Shown piece after piece: positions 22,052 through 31,254 of a stretch of DNA of 64,000 nucleotides. Under the pieces are notes generated by a model, which was given only the letters and a program-made list of their open reading frames with translations, made no database searches and was not told where the DNA came from. The DNA comes from SHVO01 sp050250575 (GTDB lineage: Bacteria > Pseudomonadota > Alphaproteobacteria > Rhodospirillales > Rhodospirillaceae). The position numbers were made by a program, and so were the translations under genes. Every line of letters begins with the position of its first letter. Position 1 is the first letter of the stretch. Location of the stretch: the NCBI GenBank assembly GCA_050250575.1, contig JBFWOJ010000001.1, positions 62,001-126,000 of the forward strand, given 5' to 3'.

Positions 22052-23197
22052 TTAACCTGCGAGCGACGGATGAACGATGCGTCCGTCCTTCGTGACCAAA
22101 GTGCCTTTGACCAACTCGTCTTCCCAGTTGATCTTCAGGTTGCCTGTGCCCTTCTCAAGCATCAGCGAGATGAAATTCAGAATGTTCCTGGCGAACAGCG
22201 AGCTCGCGTCGCGCCCGAGGCGCGCGGCCATGTTCGTGTAGCCGAGGATCGTGACGCCGTTCGCGGTCGTCACCGCCTGGTCCTTGACGGTGCCCTCGAC
22301 GTTGCCGCCGGCTTCGGCCGCAAGATCGACGATCACCGAGCCGGCCTTCATCAGCCCGACCACATCGGCGGCGACGAGCCGAGGCGCCGGTTTGCCGGGG
22401 ATCAATGCGGTGGTGATGACGATGTCGGATTTGGCGACTTCGTTGCGCACGGCTTCGGCCTGCTTGCGCTTGAAATCCTCATCCATCTCCTTGGCATAAC
22501 CCCCTGCGGTCTGGGCGGCCTTCATCTTCTCTTCATCGACAACGATGAATTTGCCGCCCAGGGATTCGACCTGTTCCTTGGTCGCGTAGCGGACGTCGGT
22601 CGCGTAGACCACCGCGCCCATGCGCTTGGCGGTGGCGATCGCCTGGAGGCCCGCGACGCCGGCGCCGAACACAAGCACGCGCGCCGGAGCGATGGTGCCG
22701 GCGGCCGTCATCATCATCGGCATGGCGCGGCCGAAGGTTGCGGCCGCCTCGACGACGGCCTTGTACCCGGCGAGATTGGATTGCGATGAAAGGATATCCA
22801 TCGACTGGGCGCGACTGATGCGCGGCATGAGCTCGAGCGCGAAAGCCATCACCCCCTGGCTCGCGAGCGCCTGCATCAGGGGCTTGTCGGTCAGCGCCGA
22901 CAAATGCGCCATGAGGACCGAGCCGGACTTGAGGTAACCGACCTCGTCGACGCCTTCGGCGGCGGTCATCGGCTTTTGGATCTTGAGGACGACGTCCGAC
23001 GAGGCCGCGGCGGCGGCGCTCGGTGCGATGCTGGCGCCAGCCTCCTGAAAAAGGGCGTCGCTGATCTGGGATCCCGCGCCGGCGCCGGTTTCGACGGTCA
23101 GTATGCAGCCGGCGGCGACGAGTTTTTTGACAGTATCGGGTGTGGCCGCGACGCGCGTTTCGCCCGCGCGGCGCTCCTTTAGTACGCCAATCTGCAT
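22052..23197 (-). CDS. pntAA: NAD(P) transhydrogenase subunit alpha, part 1 (NAD-binding)
   Basis: 381 residues; the soluble NAD(H)-binding domain I. Visible segments are MQIGVLKERRAGETRVAATP at the start, VLVFGAGVAGLQAIATAKRM (NAD-binding G-x-G-x-x-G, about residue 170), the Gln-rich loop region and VIVDLAAEAGGNVEGT. The start at 23197 was chosen because it opens the alanine dehydrogenase/PntA-like domain and has GGGGGATC just upstream; an open frame continues upstream without homology. First gene of the pnt operon, divergent from DUF3108. Confidence 0.95.
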   Translation of the reverse strand: MQIGVLKERRAGETRVAATPDTVKKLVAAGCILTVETGAGAGSQISDALFQEAGASIAPSAAAAASSDVVLKIQKPMTAAEGVDEVGYLKSGSVLMAHLSALTDKPLMQALASQGVMAFALELMPRISRAQSMDILSSQSNLAGYKAVVEAAATFGRAMPMMMTAAGTIAPARVLVFGAGVAGLQAIATAKRMGAVVYATDVRYATKEQVESLGGKFIVVDEEKMKAAQTAGGYAKEMDEDFKRKQAEAVRNEVAKSDIVITTALIPGKPAPRLVAADVVGLMKAGSVIVDLAAEAGGNVEGTVKDQAVTTANGVTILGYTNMAARLGRDASSLFARNILNFISLMLEKGTGNLKINWEDELVKGTLVTKDGRIVHPSLAG

Positions 23198-23436
23198 GTG
23201 ATCCCCCTGCACGCCCCTCGATTGGAGGGACCGAAACGACCTGACGCGACCTACCTTTTTTGTAACGAGCGGAAACCTTCGGTGGGAAAACTGGCACAGT
23301 TCACGCGCCCTTGCCAACTCCCCTGCAATTGCTGCGGGCGCGAATAAGGTCTTTCCATGACCGGCGGCCACCCGCCCTGGAAAAGCCAAGGAGTTTCCCT
23401 ATATTTTCCGGCTGGAGGGCACCGGAGGATTTACCG

Positions 23437-24375
23437 ATGTACAGTTTCTACCGCCGTTTCGCGGCGGGTTCCGTAGGCGGACTTCTGGCCTTGGCCGGGC
23501 TTGCGCCCTGCAGCTGGGCGCAGGCGAGTGCGCCGCAAACCGAGCGTCTGGCCTATTCGCTGATGGTCGGGGGACTCCACGTCGGCGACGCGGTCGTCGA
23601 GCTCGACCAGGACACCGACCGTTATTCGACCGGCCTCAAACTTTCGTCCCGCGGCGTGGCGAAGTGGCTGCGCGATTTCCGCGCCGATCTTTCCAGCGCA
23701 GGGGGCTTCAAGACGGACGGCAATATCGCCCACCCCGTGCCGGCGACCTACCGCCGCGACTGGTCCGGCGCCGAGATCGATTCCAGCATGACGATGACCT
23801 GGGACGCCGCCACGCGCATGACCCAGATCGAGGAACGCTACATCAATCGCGAAACCGGTGAGCCGGTGGCCCGCGAGGACCTTCCTTGGAATAAGAACGA
23901 CACGAAGCGCGAGCGCGAGGAAGAAAAGAAGCGCGCCGTCCCCCCCGACATGCGCGTCGACACCCTCGACCCCATGGCGGCCTTCATCGCCGCGCGCCAT
24001 CAGGTGATGGCGCAAGGCGCTTCCAAGGGACCCGTAAAGTTCCGCGTCCCGGTGTTCGACGGTCAACGGCGTTATGACATTGTCGGGACGACCACAGCGC
24101 CGCGCACGACGACGATCAATGACGCCACTTATAACGTGATCACGGTGAACACGACGCTGGTGCCGGTGGCCGGCTTTTCCGAGAAGGGCATCGAGCGCAT
24201 GCGCCAGTCTCGCGGCAAGCTATTGCTGACCGCCGACGAGCGCTTCATCCCGGTGCAAGTGACCATCGAGAACGAATTCCTCTCGGGCGTGATGAACCTG
24301 AAAGCCGATTGCAAGGTCACGCCCGCGGCCTGCAGTCCGTCGCAACAGGTGCAGGCGGCCGCGGCGAGCGAGTAA
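23437..24375 (+). CDS. DUF3108 domain protein, secreted
   Basis: 312 residues with a signal peptide (hydrophobic 12-26, cleavage after CSWAQA). The body matches DUF3108 by its layout: an opening ERLAYSLMVGGLHVGDAVVE strand pair, YSTGLKLSSRGVAKWL, and a closing domain with PVFDGQRRYDIVGT and ERFIPVQVTIENEFLSGVMN. DUF3108 proteins are periplasmic beta-proteins of unclear function. CCGGAGGATTTACCG gives a strong GGAGG site for the ATG at 23437. It is convergent with the UbiB-like gene, two bases apart. Confidence 0.83.
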   Translation: MYSFYRRFAAGSVGGLLALAGLAPCSWAQASAPQTERLAYSLMVGGLHVGDAVVELDQDTDRYSTGLKLSSRGVAKWLRDFRADLSSAGGFKTDGNIAHPVPATYRRDWSGAEIDSSMTMTWDAATRMTQIEERYINRETGEPVAREDLPWNKNDTKREREEEKKRAVPPDMRVDTLDPMAAFIAARHQVMAQGASKGPVKFRVPVFDGQRRYDIVGTTTAPRTTTINDATYNVITVNTTLVPVAGFSEKGIERMRQSRGKLLLTADERFIPVQVTIENEFLSGVMNLKADCKVTPAACSPSQQVQAAAASE

Positions 24376-24377
24376 CG

Positions 24378-25736
24378 TCAAGCCAACCCCGCCGTTTCGA
24401 GCGCCGTCGATTGCGCCTTTGCGAGAGCGCGCACATCGAACCCTTCGATCGTCTCATGGAAGAGGCGATACCAGTTCACCTTGGCATTGAGGTGCATGAA
24501 CACCGAGCCGAGGCCGATGGCGGCCCGGTCCATGAGCACGAATTCGCGCGGCGGCTTCACGCCGCCTAAACGGCGCAGCTCCTTGTGCACTTTCGCCACG
24601 GCATCGCGGCCGTATTCGGCCGCGTTGGTCTCTTCCACCAGCCGCGGGCGGTCTTCCATCAAAGGCGCGTAAACGAATGCAGCCCAAATATTGAGGACAT
24701 CGATCATCGCGCGCGACAGACCTTTGAAGCCCCAGGTTTCGTAAGCCGAGACCGCAAGCGCGTGGTCGCCTTTCTGGAGCGCGCGATAGAGATCGATCAC
24801 GCCCCGGACGAAGGACGGAGCGAACACGCGGATACAGCCGAAGTCCATGAGGTTGACCGATGCGTCGGGACGGACGGTGTAGTTGCCGAGGTGAGGATCG
24901 CCGTGAATGACGCCGAAGCGATAGAACGGCGTGTACCAGGCGCGGAACATGTTCACGGCGATGGCATCGCGGGTTTCCTGGTCGGCCGCGGCGGCGACCT
25001 CTTTCAGCGGACGGCCTTCGAGCCACGACATCGTCAGAAGCCGCCGCGTCGAGAGGTCCGCTCGCACATCGGGGATGTGCACGTTCGTCTCATTCGCCAG
25101 CATGTGGCGATAAAGCGCGAGGTTCTTGGCCTCGTGCTCATAGTCGAGCTCTTCGCGCAGGCGCTCGGAAATCTCCTTGTGGATCTCCGAAGGATCGATG
25201 GCCGGGTCAAAGCGCCGGTAGGCGGCGAAGACCAGCTTCAGTTGACGGAGGTCGGCCTCGACCACCGATTCCATGTCCGGATATTGCAGCTTGCACGCCA
25301 GCGCCGCGCCGTTATCGCCGACCGCCTTGTGCACCTGGCCGAGCGATGCGGCCTTCGCCGCTTCGCGTTCGAAGCTCTTGAAGCGCGACTTCCACTCCGC
25401 ACCGAGCTCCGTCGTCATGCGGCGGTTGACGAAGGGCCAGCCCATGTGTGGCGCGTTGGCCTGAAGCTCGGCGAGCTGAGCCGCATATTCCGGCGGCAAA
25501 GCTTCCGGGATCGAGGAGAGAATCTGGGCGACCTTCATCAGCGGACCCTTGAGGCCGCCGAGGGCGAGTTTCAGGGTCTCGGCATTCTTGCCGCTGTCGC
25601 CCTTGATGCCGAGCACGCGCTCGCCCGCGACACGGGCGGCAAAGCCGCCGATGGCGGTGCCGACCTGAGCGTAGCGGCGGACGCGGCCGGTGACCGTGTT
25701 CTCGCTGACCGCCTTCTCGCCTGGGCGCTTCGCCAC
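24378..25736 (-). CDS. UbiB/COQ8-type (ABC1/AarF) atypical kinase
   Basis: 452 residues of the ABC1/ADCK family, linked to ubiquinone synthesis or lipid handling. The motifs are in order: the family KxGQ helix appears as LMKVAQILS (Gly replaced by Ala) near residue 65; the Ala-rich nucleotide loop as AAKAASLGQVHKA near 130; the catalytic HGDPHLGN near 285; and the metal-binding DFG in LMDFGCIR. There is no clear C-terminal membrane pair as in UbiB, so it resembles the ADCK-like AarF group. The GTG start overlaps the pepF stop (TAGTG), implying coupled translation. Confidence 0.87.
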   Translation of the reverse strand: MAKRPGEKAVSENTVTGRVRRYAQVGTAIGGFAARVAGERVLGIKGDSGKNAETLKLALGGLKGPLMKVAQILSSIPEALPPEYAAQLAELQANAPHMGWPFVNRRMTTELGAEWKSRFKSFEREAAKAASLGQVHKAVGDNGAALACKLQYPDMESVVEADLRQLKLVFAAYRRFDPAIDPSEIHKEISERLREELDYEHEAKNLALYRHMLANETNVHIPDVRADLSTRRLLTMSWLEGRPLKEVAAAADQETRDAIAVNMFRAWYTPFYRFGVIHGDPHLGNYTVRPDASVNLMDFGCIRVFAPSFVRGVIDLYRALQKGDHALAVSAYETWGFKGLSRAMIDVLNIWAAFVYAPLMEDRPRLVEETNAAEYGRDAVAKVHKELRRLGGVKPPREFVLMDRAAIGLGSVFMHLNAKVNWYRLFHETIEGFDVRALAKAQSTALETAGLA

Positions 25737-27568
25737 TAGCTGATGCGCTCCAATTCGTCGATGAAGCCCTCGATGGTCTTCATGCCCCGGCGCCAGAAGC
25801 CGGGATCGGTGGCATCAAGGCCGAAGGGCGCGAGCAGTTCCTTGTGGCGCAGCTTGCCGCCGGCGGAGAGCATATCGAGATACTTGGCCTCGAAGTCCGG
25901 CACCGCCTTGGTGGCGTAGACATTGTAGAGCGCGTTCACCAGACAATCCCCAAACGCATAGGCGTAGACGTAGAACGGGACGTGCAGGAAATGGCTGATA
26001 TAGCTCCAGTAGTATTTGTACTCGTCGTCGAAATTGAACGAGGGCCCGAGGCTCTCGCGCTGGACCGACATCCAGATCTCCGACAGGCGTTCGAGCGAGA
26101 GCTCGCCGTTCTTGCGTTCGTCGTGGACCTGGCGCTCGTACTCGTGGAAGGCGACCTGACGGACGACGGTGTTGAGCATGTCCTCGACCTTGCCGGCCAG
26201 CAGGGCACGCCGCTCCTCGGCTCGCGTCTCCTGGGCGAGCAAGGCCTGGAACGTGAGCATCTCGCCGAACACCGACGCGGTTTCGGCGAGCGTCAGCGGC
26301 GTCCCGGAGACGAGATACCCTTGCGGCGCGGCAAGCACCTGATGGACACCGTGGCCGAGCTCATGCGCGAGCGTGGCGACGTCGCGCGGACTGCCGAGGT
26401 AGTTCATCAGGATATATGGATGCGCGGACGGCACGGTCGGATGAGAGAATGCACCCGATGCCTTCCCCGGCCGCGCCGGGGCGTCGATCCAGCTTTTGTC
26501 GAAGAACTCCTGGGCGATGCCGGCGATCTTCGGTGAGAACCGATTATACGCGCCGAGCACCGTCGCCTTTGCGTCCGCCCACGGAATGTCGCGATGCTGC
26601 GCCGCCGGCAGCGGGGCATTGCGGTCCCAGTATTCGAGCTTGTCCTTGCCAAGCCATTTGGCCTTCAGAGCATAGTAACGGTGCGCCGTGTCCTTGAATG
26701 CGTCTTTGGTCGCGCTGACCAGCGCATCGACAACTTCGTCCTCGACGAGGTTGGCGAGATTGCGCGACGATACGGGCCGCGGAAACTTGCGCCACTCGTC
26801 TTCGATCGCCTTGTCCTTCGCGAGCACGTTGGTGATCAGCGTCATCAACTGGGCTTTCTCGCCGAGCGCTGCGCCGATGCCTTTGGCGGCGGCGCGGCGT
26901 TTTTCGGGGCTCGGATCCGACAGGCGATTGAGCGCCGCGGTGAGCGTCATCGGCTCGGCCTCGCCTTCGACGGTGCAGCGCACCGCGGCAAGAGTTTCGT
27001 CGTAAAGGCGAACCCAGGCCGTTCGGCTGGTGGTGCTCTTGTCGAGAAACAATTTTTCGAGATCGTCGGACAGCTCGTGCTTGCGGGAAACGCGCAGGTC
27101 CCTCACCCACGGCTGATAATACCGTGCGCGCGCATCCGACATTTTCGCGGCGACCGCATCGTCCTCGAGCCGGTTGATCTCCAGCGTGAAAAAGAGAAGG
27201 CGTCCCCCGAGGGTCGTCAGGTGCTCGCTAACGTTCTGGTAGAAACGGCCGCGGGCGGGATCCGACACGTCTTCGGTCTGGTAGAGCTGGGCGTAGCTGC
27301 CGAGCTTGCCGGTGATTTCGCTGATCGACTCATACTCGGCAATCGCGGCACCGAACGCGGCGCTCGAAAGACCCGCGACCTTCCCGCGATAGTCCTCGAA
27401 GGCGGCGATGCGTCTATCGACCTCCGCGAAGTCGGCGGCGATCCTGGGATCGTCGGGACCGGCGTACAAATCCGAGAGCTTCCAGGCCGGAAGCTCGCCG
27501 AGGTTTACGGCGTTCCCACTCGCCGGTTCGTCTTTGTGCACGCAGCGCTCTGTAACGAAATTCGTCAT
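25736..27568 (-). CDS. M3 family oligoendopeptidase (PepF-like)
   Basis: 610 residues, cytoplasmic. The zinc site LAHELGHGVHQ is at about residues 396-406, with the third ligand expected in TASVFGEML about 25 residues later, the hallmark of M3 peptidases that cleave oligopeptides of roughly 7-20 residues. The N-terminal segment LPAWKLSDLYAGPDDPRI is typical of the PepF/M3B branch. The start at 27568 has no strong ribosome binding site. The stop overlaps the start of the UbiB-like kinase gene. Confidence 0.92.
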   Translation of the reverse strand: MTNFVTERCVHKDEPASGNAVNLGELPAWKLSDLYAGPDDPRIAADFAEVDRRIAAFEDYRGKVAGLSSAAFGAAIAEYESISEITGKLGSYAQLYQTEDVSDPARGRFYQNVSEHLTTLGGRLLFFTLEINRLEDDAVAAKMSDARARYYQPWVRDLRVSRKHELSDDLEKLFLDKSTTSRTAWVRLYDETLAAVRCTVEGEAEPMTLTAALNRLSDPSPEKRRAAAKGIGAALGEKAQLMTLITNVLAKDKAIEDEWRKFPRPVSSRNLANLVEDEVVDALVSATKDAFKDTAHRYYALKAKWLGKDKLEYWDRNAPLPAAQHRDIPWADAKATVLGAYNRFSPKIAGIAQEFFDKSWIDAPARPGKASGAFSHPTVPSAHPYILMNYLGSPRDVATLAHELGHGVHQVLAAPQGYLVSGTPLTLAETASVFGEMLTFQALLAQETRAEERRALLAGKVEDMLNTVVRQVAFHEYERQVHDERKNGELSLERLSEIWMSVQRESLGPSFNFDDEYKYYWSYISHFLHVPFYVYAYAFGDCLVNALYNVYATKAVPDFEAKYLDMLSAGGKLRHKELLAPFGLDATDPGFWRRGMKTIEGFIDELERIS

Positions 27569-27716
27569 GTTTCATATCCGGGGAAAGAACGGGACTTTGC
27601 TCTATATAGATATAGGTTACGAAATCGCACCGTACTAGTTAAGGACGCCGCGCCGCCGCGCCAATGCACTGGACACGGAACGATAATCCCTTGAAAAAGG
27701 GGTTTGGAGGGGACCC

Positions 27717-29516
27717 GTGGCGCAACTGTCGTACGAAATCGACACGCAGACCGTGACCAGCCTGCCGGGCATGTTCTATGCCCAGGCGCGCAAGTTCGGC
27801 GACCGCCCGTTCCTTTTCGAAAAGCGCGACGGCGCCTACCGCGGGCAGAGCTGGACGCGGATCGCCGAACGCATCTCCGCCCTGGCCCACGGGTTGAAGA
27901 CCGCCGGCGTCAAGCCCGGCGACCGCGTGATGCTGGTGGCGGAGAACCGGCCCGAGTGGCTGATCGCCGATCTGGCGGTGATGGCGATCGGCGCCGTCTG
28001 CGTTCCGACCTATACGACCAACACCGCCGTCAACCATCTTCACATCATCAACGACTCCGGCGCCCGGATCGCGCTCGTCTCGACGGCGCAGTTGGCGCGC
28101 CACGTCATCGCGGCGGTGGCGGAAGCCGATCAGAAGGTCACGGTCTACGTCTATGAGGATCCGGAAAAGGCGATCCGCTCCGAAGTCGAAGTCCACGGCT
28201 GGTCGGCGCTGACCAACCACGGCCACACAGCGCCGCCGGGCGAAGCCGAGGAACTGAAGCGCACCGACGTCTCCTGCCTCATCTATACTTCGGGCACCGG
28301 CGGCCTGCCGCGGGGCGTGATGCTGACACACGGCAATATCCTTGCGAACTGCTACGGCGCTATGGAACTGCTGCGCACGCTGGGGCTGGGCAACGACGTG
28401 TTCCTGTCCTTCCTGCCGCTGTCCCACGCGTACGAGCATTCTGCGGGACAATTCTTTCCCATCTCGGTGGGCGCCCAGATCTATTACGCCGAACGCGTCG
28501 AGACCTTGTCGACCAACATGCAGGAGGCGCGCCCGACCATCATGACGGCGGTGCCGCGCCTGTATGAAAGCATGCGCCAGCGCATTCTTCAGGGTTTGCG
28601 CGGCCAGTCGAATTTCAAACGCAAGATGTTCGACCTCGCCCTCGAGCTGGGGCGCAAGCGCTATGAAGAGCCCGAGAAGATGACGGCCTGGGACAAGGCG
28701 CGCGACCTGGCCTGCGACAAGCTGGTGCGAAGCAAGGTGCGCGCACGTTTCGGCGGACGTCTCAAGGCGATGGTGTCCGGCGGGGCGCCGCTCAACTACG
28801 ACGTCGGAGTTTTCTTCATCGCCCTCGGCGTTCCCCTGCTGCAAGGCTACGGCCAGACCGAGGCCGCGCCCGTGGTGAGCGCCAACCCGCCGAAACGCGT
28901 GAAGCTGAAGACCGTCGGCCCTGCGCTGAAAGGCGTTCAGGTGAAGATCGCCGACGACGGCGAGATCCTGGTGCGCGGCGAACTCGTGATGAAGGGCTAT
29001 TGGAACGATCCCGACGGCACCATCGCGACGATCGGCGAAGACGGCTGGCTGCATACCGGCGACATCGGGCGTATGGACGAAGACGGATACATCGAGATCA
29101 CCGACCGCAAGAAGGACATCATCGTCAACTCCGGCGGCGACAACGTCTCACCGCAGCGGATTCAGGGAATCCTCTGCCTCGAGGAGGCGATCGAACAGGC
29201 GATGGTCTACGGCGATAAAAGGCCTTACATCACCGCGCTGATCGTGCCGAACGCGGACTTCGCCGCCGCGTGGGCGGAGAAACATGGGCAGCCGAACGAC
29301 GTCGGCGCCCTCGTCCAGAACTCCGAGTTCCGCAGCGCGATCGCGCATGCCGTCGAGCATGCCAACCTTCAGCTCAGTCCGATCGAGAAGGTGCGAAAGT
29401 TCGCGCTGGCGGCCCAGCCCTTCACCATCGAGAACGGTCAATTGACGCCGAGCCTCAAGGTGAGGCGCCACGCCGTGCTGCGCGAGTACCGCGAAGCGCT
29501 GGACGGGTTGTATTAA
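27717..29516 (+). CDS. AMP-forming long-chain acyl-CoA synthetase
   Basis: 599 residues of the ANL superfamily, which activates a fatty acid with ATP to acyl-AMP and then acyl-CoA. Motif A is CLIYTSGTGGLPRGVMLTHG at about residue 183; the usual TSGTTG-x-P-KG reads TSGTGG-L-P-RG, with the second Thr and the Lys changed. Further motifs are PLSHAYEHS, GYGQTEAAPVVS, WLHTGDIG and ITDRKKDIIVNSGG. The length fits the FadD15-like bacterial long-chain group. The GTG start has GGAGGGGACCC directly upstream. Confidence 0.92.
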   Translation: MAQLSYEIDTQTVTSLPGMFYAQARKFGDRPFLFEKRDGAYRGQSWTRIAERISALAHGLKTAGVKPGDRVMLVAENRPEWLIADLAVMAIGAVCVPTYTTNTAVNHLHIINDSGARIALVSTAQLARHVIAAVAEADQKVTVYVYEDPEKAIRSEVEVHGWSALTNHGHTAPPGEAEELKRTDVSCLIYTSGTGGLPRGVMLTHGNILANCYGAMELLRTLGLGNDVFLSFLPLSHAYEHSAGQFFPISVGAQIYYAERVETLSTNMQEARPTIMTAVPRLYESMRQRILQGLRGQSNFKRKMFDLALELGRKRYEEPEKMTAWDKARDLACDKLVRSKVRARFGGRLKAMVSGGAPLNYDVGVFFIALGVPLLQGYGQTEAAPVVSANPPKRVKLKTVGPALKGVQVKIADDGEILVRGELVMKGYWNDPDGTIATIGEDGWLHTGDIGRMDEDGYIEITDRKKDIIVNSGGDNVSPQRIQGILCLEEAIEQAMVYGDKRPYITALIVPNADFAAAWAEKHGQPNDVGALVQNSEFRSAIAHAVEHANLQLSPIEKVRKFALAAQPFTIENGQLTPSLKVRRHAVLREYREALDGLY

Positions 29517-29587
29517 CGTGACTGGCGCAGGGCGCGGCCGACGGAGATGGTTTGACGGCGGGTGCGCTTGAGGCGCAAGGAAAGCAG

Positions 29588-29767
29588 ATGGTTGTAGGCG
29601 CCGCTGATATTTTTCTGTCGGTCACCGTCATCGCCGCCTTCCTCTTCCTCGTCCTGATGGGACGGGCAAAAGGGGAGCGCGTAAAGATGATCTTCGGCGG
29701 CCTGGGCGTGGCTGCGGCTATCATCGCCTTGGCGTTGTTGGCCGAGGCTCTGACGGGGCCTTCCTAA
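29588..29767 (+). CDS. Small two-helix membrane protein
   Basis: 59 residues, MVVGAADIFLSVTVIAAFLF, a short basic loop GRAKGERVK, then a second hydrophobic segment ending AEALTGPS. Both helices are long enough to cross the inner membrane with the basic loop inside. The ATG at 29588 has AAGGAAAG five bases upstream, better supported than an upstream ATG at 29552. It follows the acyl-CoA synthetase by 71 bases and may be co-transcribed with it. No family recognised. Confidence 0.55.
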   Translation: MVVGAADIFLSVTVIAAFLFLVLMGRAKGERVKMIFGGLGVAAAIIALALLAEALTGPS

Positions 29768-29784
29768 TCCGCGCGTACGGCGTT

Positions 29785-30042
29785 TCACTCGCCGACCGCG
29801 TCGAGATAGACCTGAAGCAGGGCTTCCTGTTCCTGACGGTCGGCCTTGTCCATCTTCCGCAGCTTCACCACCTGGCGGATGATCTTGGTGTCGAAGCCGC
29901 CGCCCTTCGCTTCGGAATAGACCTCGCGCAAGTCGCCCCCCAGCGCCTTGCGTTCTTCCTCCAAGCGTTCGATGCGCTGAATGAAGCTCTTCAGCCGCTG
30001 TGCCGATACGCCTTTATCCGTCGTCGTCGCGCCGTCCGGCAT
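29785..30042 (-). CDS. gapR: GapR (DUF2312) nucleoid-associated protein
   Basis: 85 residues. The DUF2312 signature is complete: AQRLKSFIQRIERLEEERKA, LREVYSEAKGGGFDTKIIRQ and VVKLRKMDKADRQEQEALLQ. GapR in Caulobacter is an essential tetrameric chromosome protein that clamps overtwisted, AT-rich DNA ahead of replication and transcription and stimulates topoisomerases. The same role is inferred. The gene is monocistronic by appearance, divergent from nothing close and convergent to the small membrane protein. Confidence 0.93.
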   Translation of the reverse strand: MPDGATTTDKGVSAQRLKSFIQRIERLEEERKALGGDLREVYSEAKGGGFDTKIIRQVVKLRKMDKADRQEQEALLQVYLDAVGE

Positions 30043-30181
30043 CCCGCCCCCGCAGTCAACAAAATGAAATCAAATCGTGCGCGGACCATAGCAGCGCGCG
30101 CCGCGCGAACAAGCTGTGGATAATGAGGATATCGGGGAGGAGGACCGTTTTATTTTGCCGCCCGACGCCCGCAGACGTTGA

Positions 30182-30499
30182 CTATTCGACGACACCGATC
30201 TTGGCGTGCAAGTGGGCGTCTTGCTCGAATTTCTTTTGCGCGTCCGCGCTCGCCGGCGTCTGATGCTTGGCTTTCCACTCGCCGATCGGCATGCCGTAGA
30301 CGGCTTCCTGCGCCGCCTCATAGCTCATCGGCGCGCCGTAATGATCGCCGGCGGCCTTGTACCACTTCGCCAGGCAGTTCCGGCAGAAGCCGGCGGTGTT
30401 CATGATGTCGATGTTCTGCACATCGGAGCGCTTGCGCAAATGATCGACGAGGCCGCGGAAGGCGGCGGCTTCGATCTTCAGGCGCGTCATCTCATCCAT
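30182..30499 (-). CDS. DUF1244 domain protein
   Basis: 105 residues, cytoplasmic and mostly helical, with the family core AFRGLVDHLRKRSDVQNIDI and NTAGFCRNCLAKWYKAAGDH. The C-x-x-C pair could hold a metal or disulfide. The family function is unknown. Its ATG overlaps the end of the N-formylglutamate amidohydrolase gene by eight bases, so the two are translationally coupled. Confidence 0.9.
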   Translation of the reverse strand: MDEMTRLKIEAAAFRGLVDHLRKRSDVQNIDIMNTAGFCRNCLAKWYKAAGDHYGAPMSYEAAQEAVYGMPIGEWKAKHQTPASADAQKKFEQDAHLHAKIGVVE

Positions 30500-31250
30500 T
30501 TGCGGCCTCGCTCAAATTCCGTCTCATCCATCCCGACACCGCGTCGGCGACAATGCCCGCCCACCGCTCCTGTCCCGCTTCTTCCGCGATCAAATCCTGC
30601 CGGATCTCAAGCTGCGCGTGAGGCAAACCCTGCGACAGGCCGTGGCGCTTCTGGGCATAACCGTGCGTTAAACCGGAATATGGCTCGTTCACGCCTACGA
30701 CGGTATCGGCGATCCGCGAAAGTGCGTCGATGAGATGGTCAGCGAGCGTGCGGTCGAAACTGAACATGACGCCGACGTGCCAGGGGCGCGGCGTGCCCTT
30801 GTGGTTGAGCTGCGGCGTGAAGCTATGCATGCATAAAACCGCGGGCGTCCGGCCGGCCCGGCGCAGCCGTTCGATCTGTCCATCGATGGCCTGATGGTAA
30901 GGATGGAAGTAAGCCGCGGCACGGGCCGTCCGCTCGGAGGCGGAGAGATTTTGGTTCCCGGGAATGGGCGTGCCGTCGCTGACCAACGGAATGCTGTCCG
31001 GATCGCCCAAAGGCCGGTTGGGATCGATGACCAGCCGTGAGACGCGCGTGAGCACCGCCGGCGCGTTCATGCGTTTTGCGAGGCGGCGGGCGACACCGGC
31101 GACGCCGATGTCCCAGCCGATGTGCCGCGTCAGCTCGCTGCGCGGGAGTCCGAGGTCCTCGAACTCCGGCGGAACGATATTGCCGGCGTGATCGCCGGTA
31201 ATGACGAGATCCGCAACGGCGTGCGGATTTACCAGCTCGACCGCATCCAT
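30492..31250 (-). CDS. N-formylglutamate amidohydrolase family protein
   Basis: 252 residues. The family features are LVITGDHAGNIVPPEFEDLG near the N-terminus, THIGWDIGVAGVARRLAKRM-like sequence next (residues about 40-60, read as RHIGWDIG), VSRLVIDPNRPLGDPDSIP and FHPYHQAIDGQIERL. These enzymes cleave N-formylglutamate in histidine breakdown, but this divergent branch may act on another N-acyl amino acid. No hut genes are nearby. It sits between a small secreted protein gene (4-base gap) and DUF1244 (8-base overlap), forming a three-gene operon. Confidence 0.86.
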   Translation of the reverse strand: MDAVELVNPHAVADLVITGDHAGNIVPPEFEDLGLPRSELTRHIGWDIGVAGVARRLAKRMNAPAVLTRVSRLVIDPNRPLGDPDSIPLVSDGTPIPGNQNLSASERTARAAAYFHPYHQAIDGQIERLRRAGRTPAVLCMHSFTPQLNHKGTPRPWHVGVMFSFDRTLADHLIDALSRIADTVVGVNEPYSGLTHGYAQKRHGLSQGLPHAQLEIRQDLIAEEAGQERWAGIVADAVSGWMRRNLSEAANG

Positions 31251-31254
31251 CTGG

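Noticed and set aside
24585..25739. 384-codon frame antisense to the UbiB-like kinase
   Set aside because: Arg/His/Glu-rich shadow without a family; the kinase motifs prove the minus strand.
27639..29054. 471-codon frame antisense to the acyl-CoA synthetase
   Set aside because: Composition is typical of a shadow frame and the synthetase motifs are complete on the plus strand.
29552..29587. Longer form of the small two-helix membrane protein
   Set aside because: The upstream ATG has no ribosome binding site, while the one at 29588 has AAGGAAAG in place.
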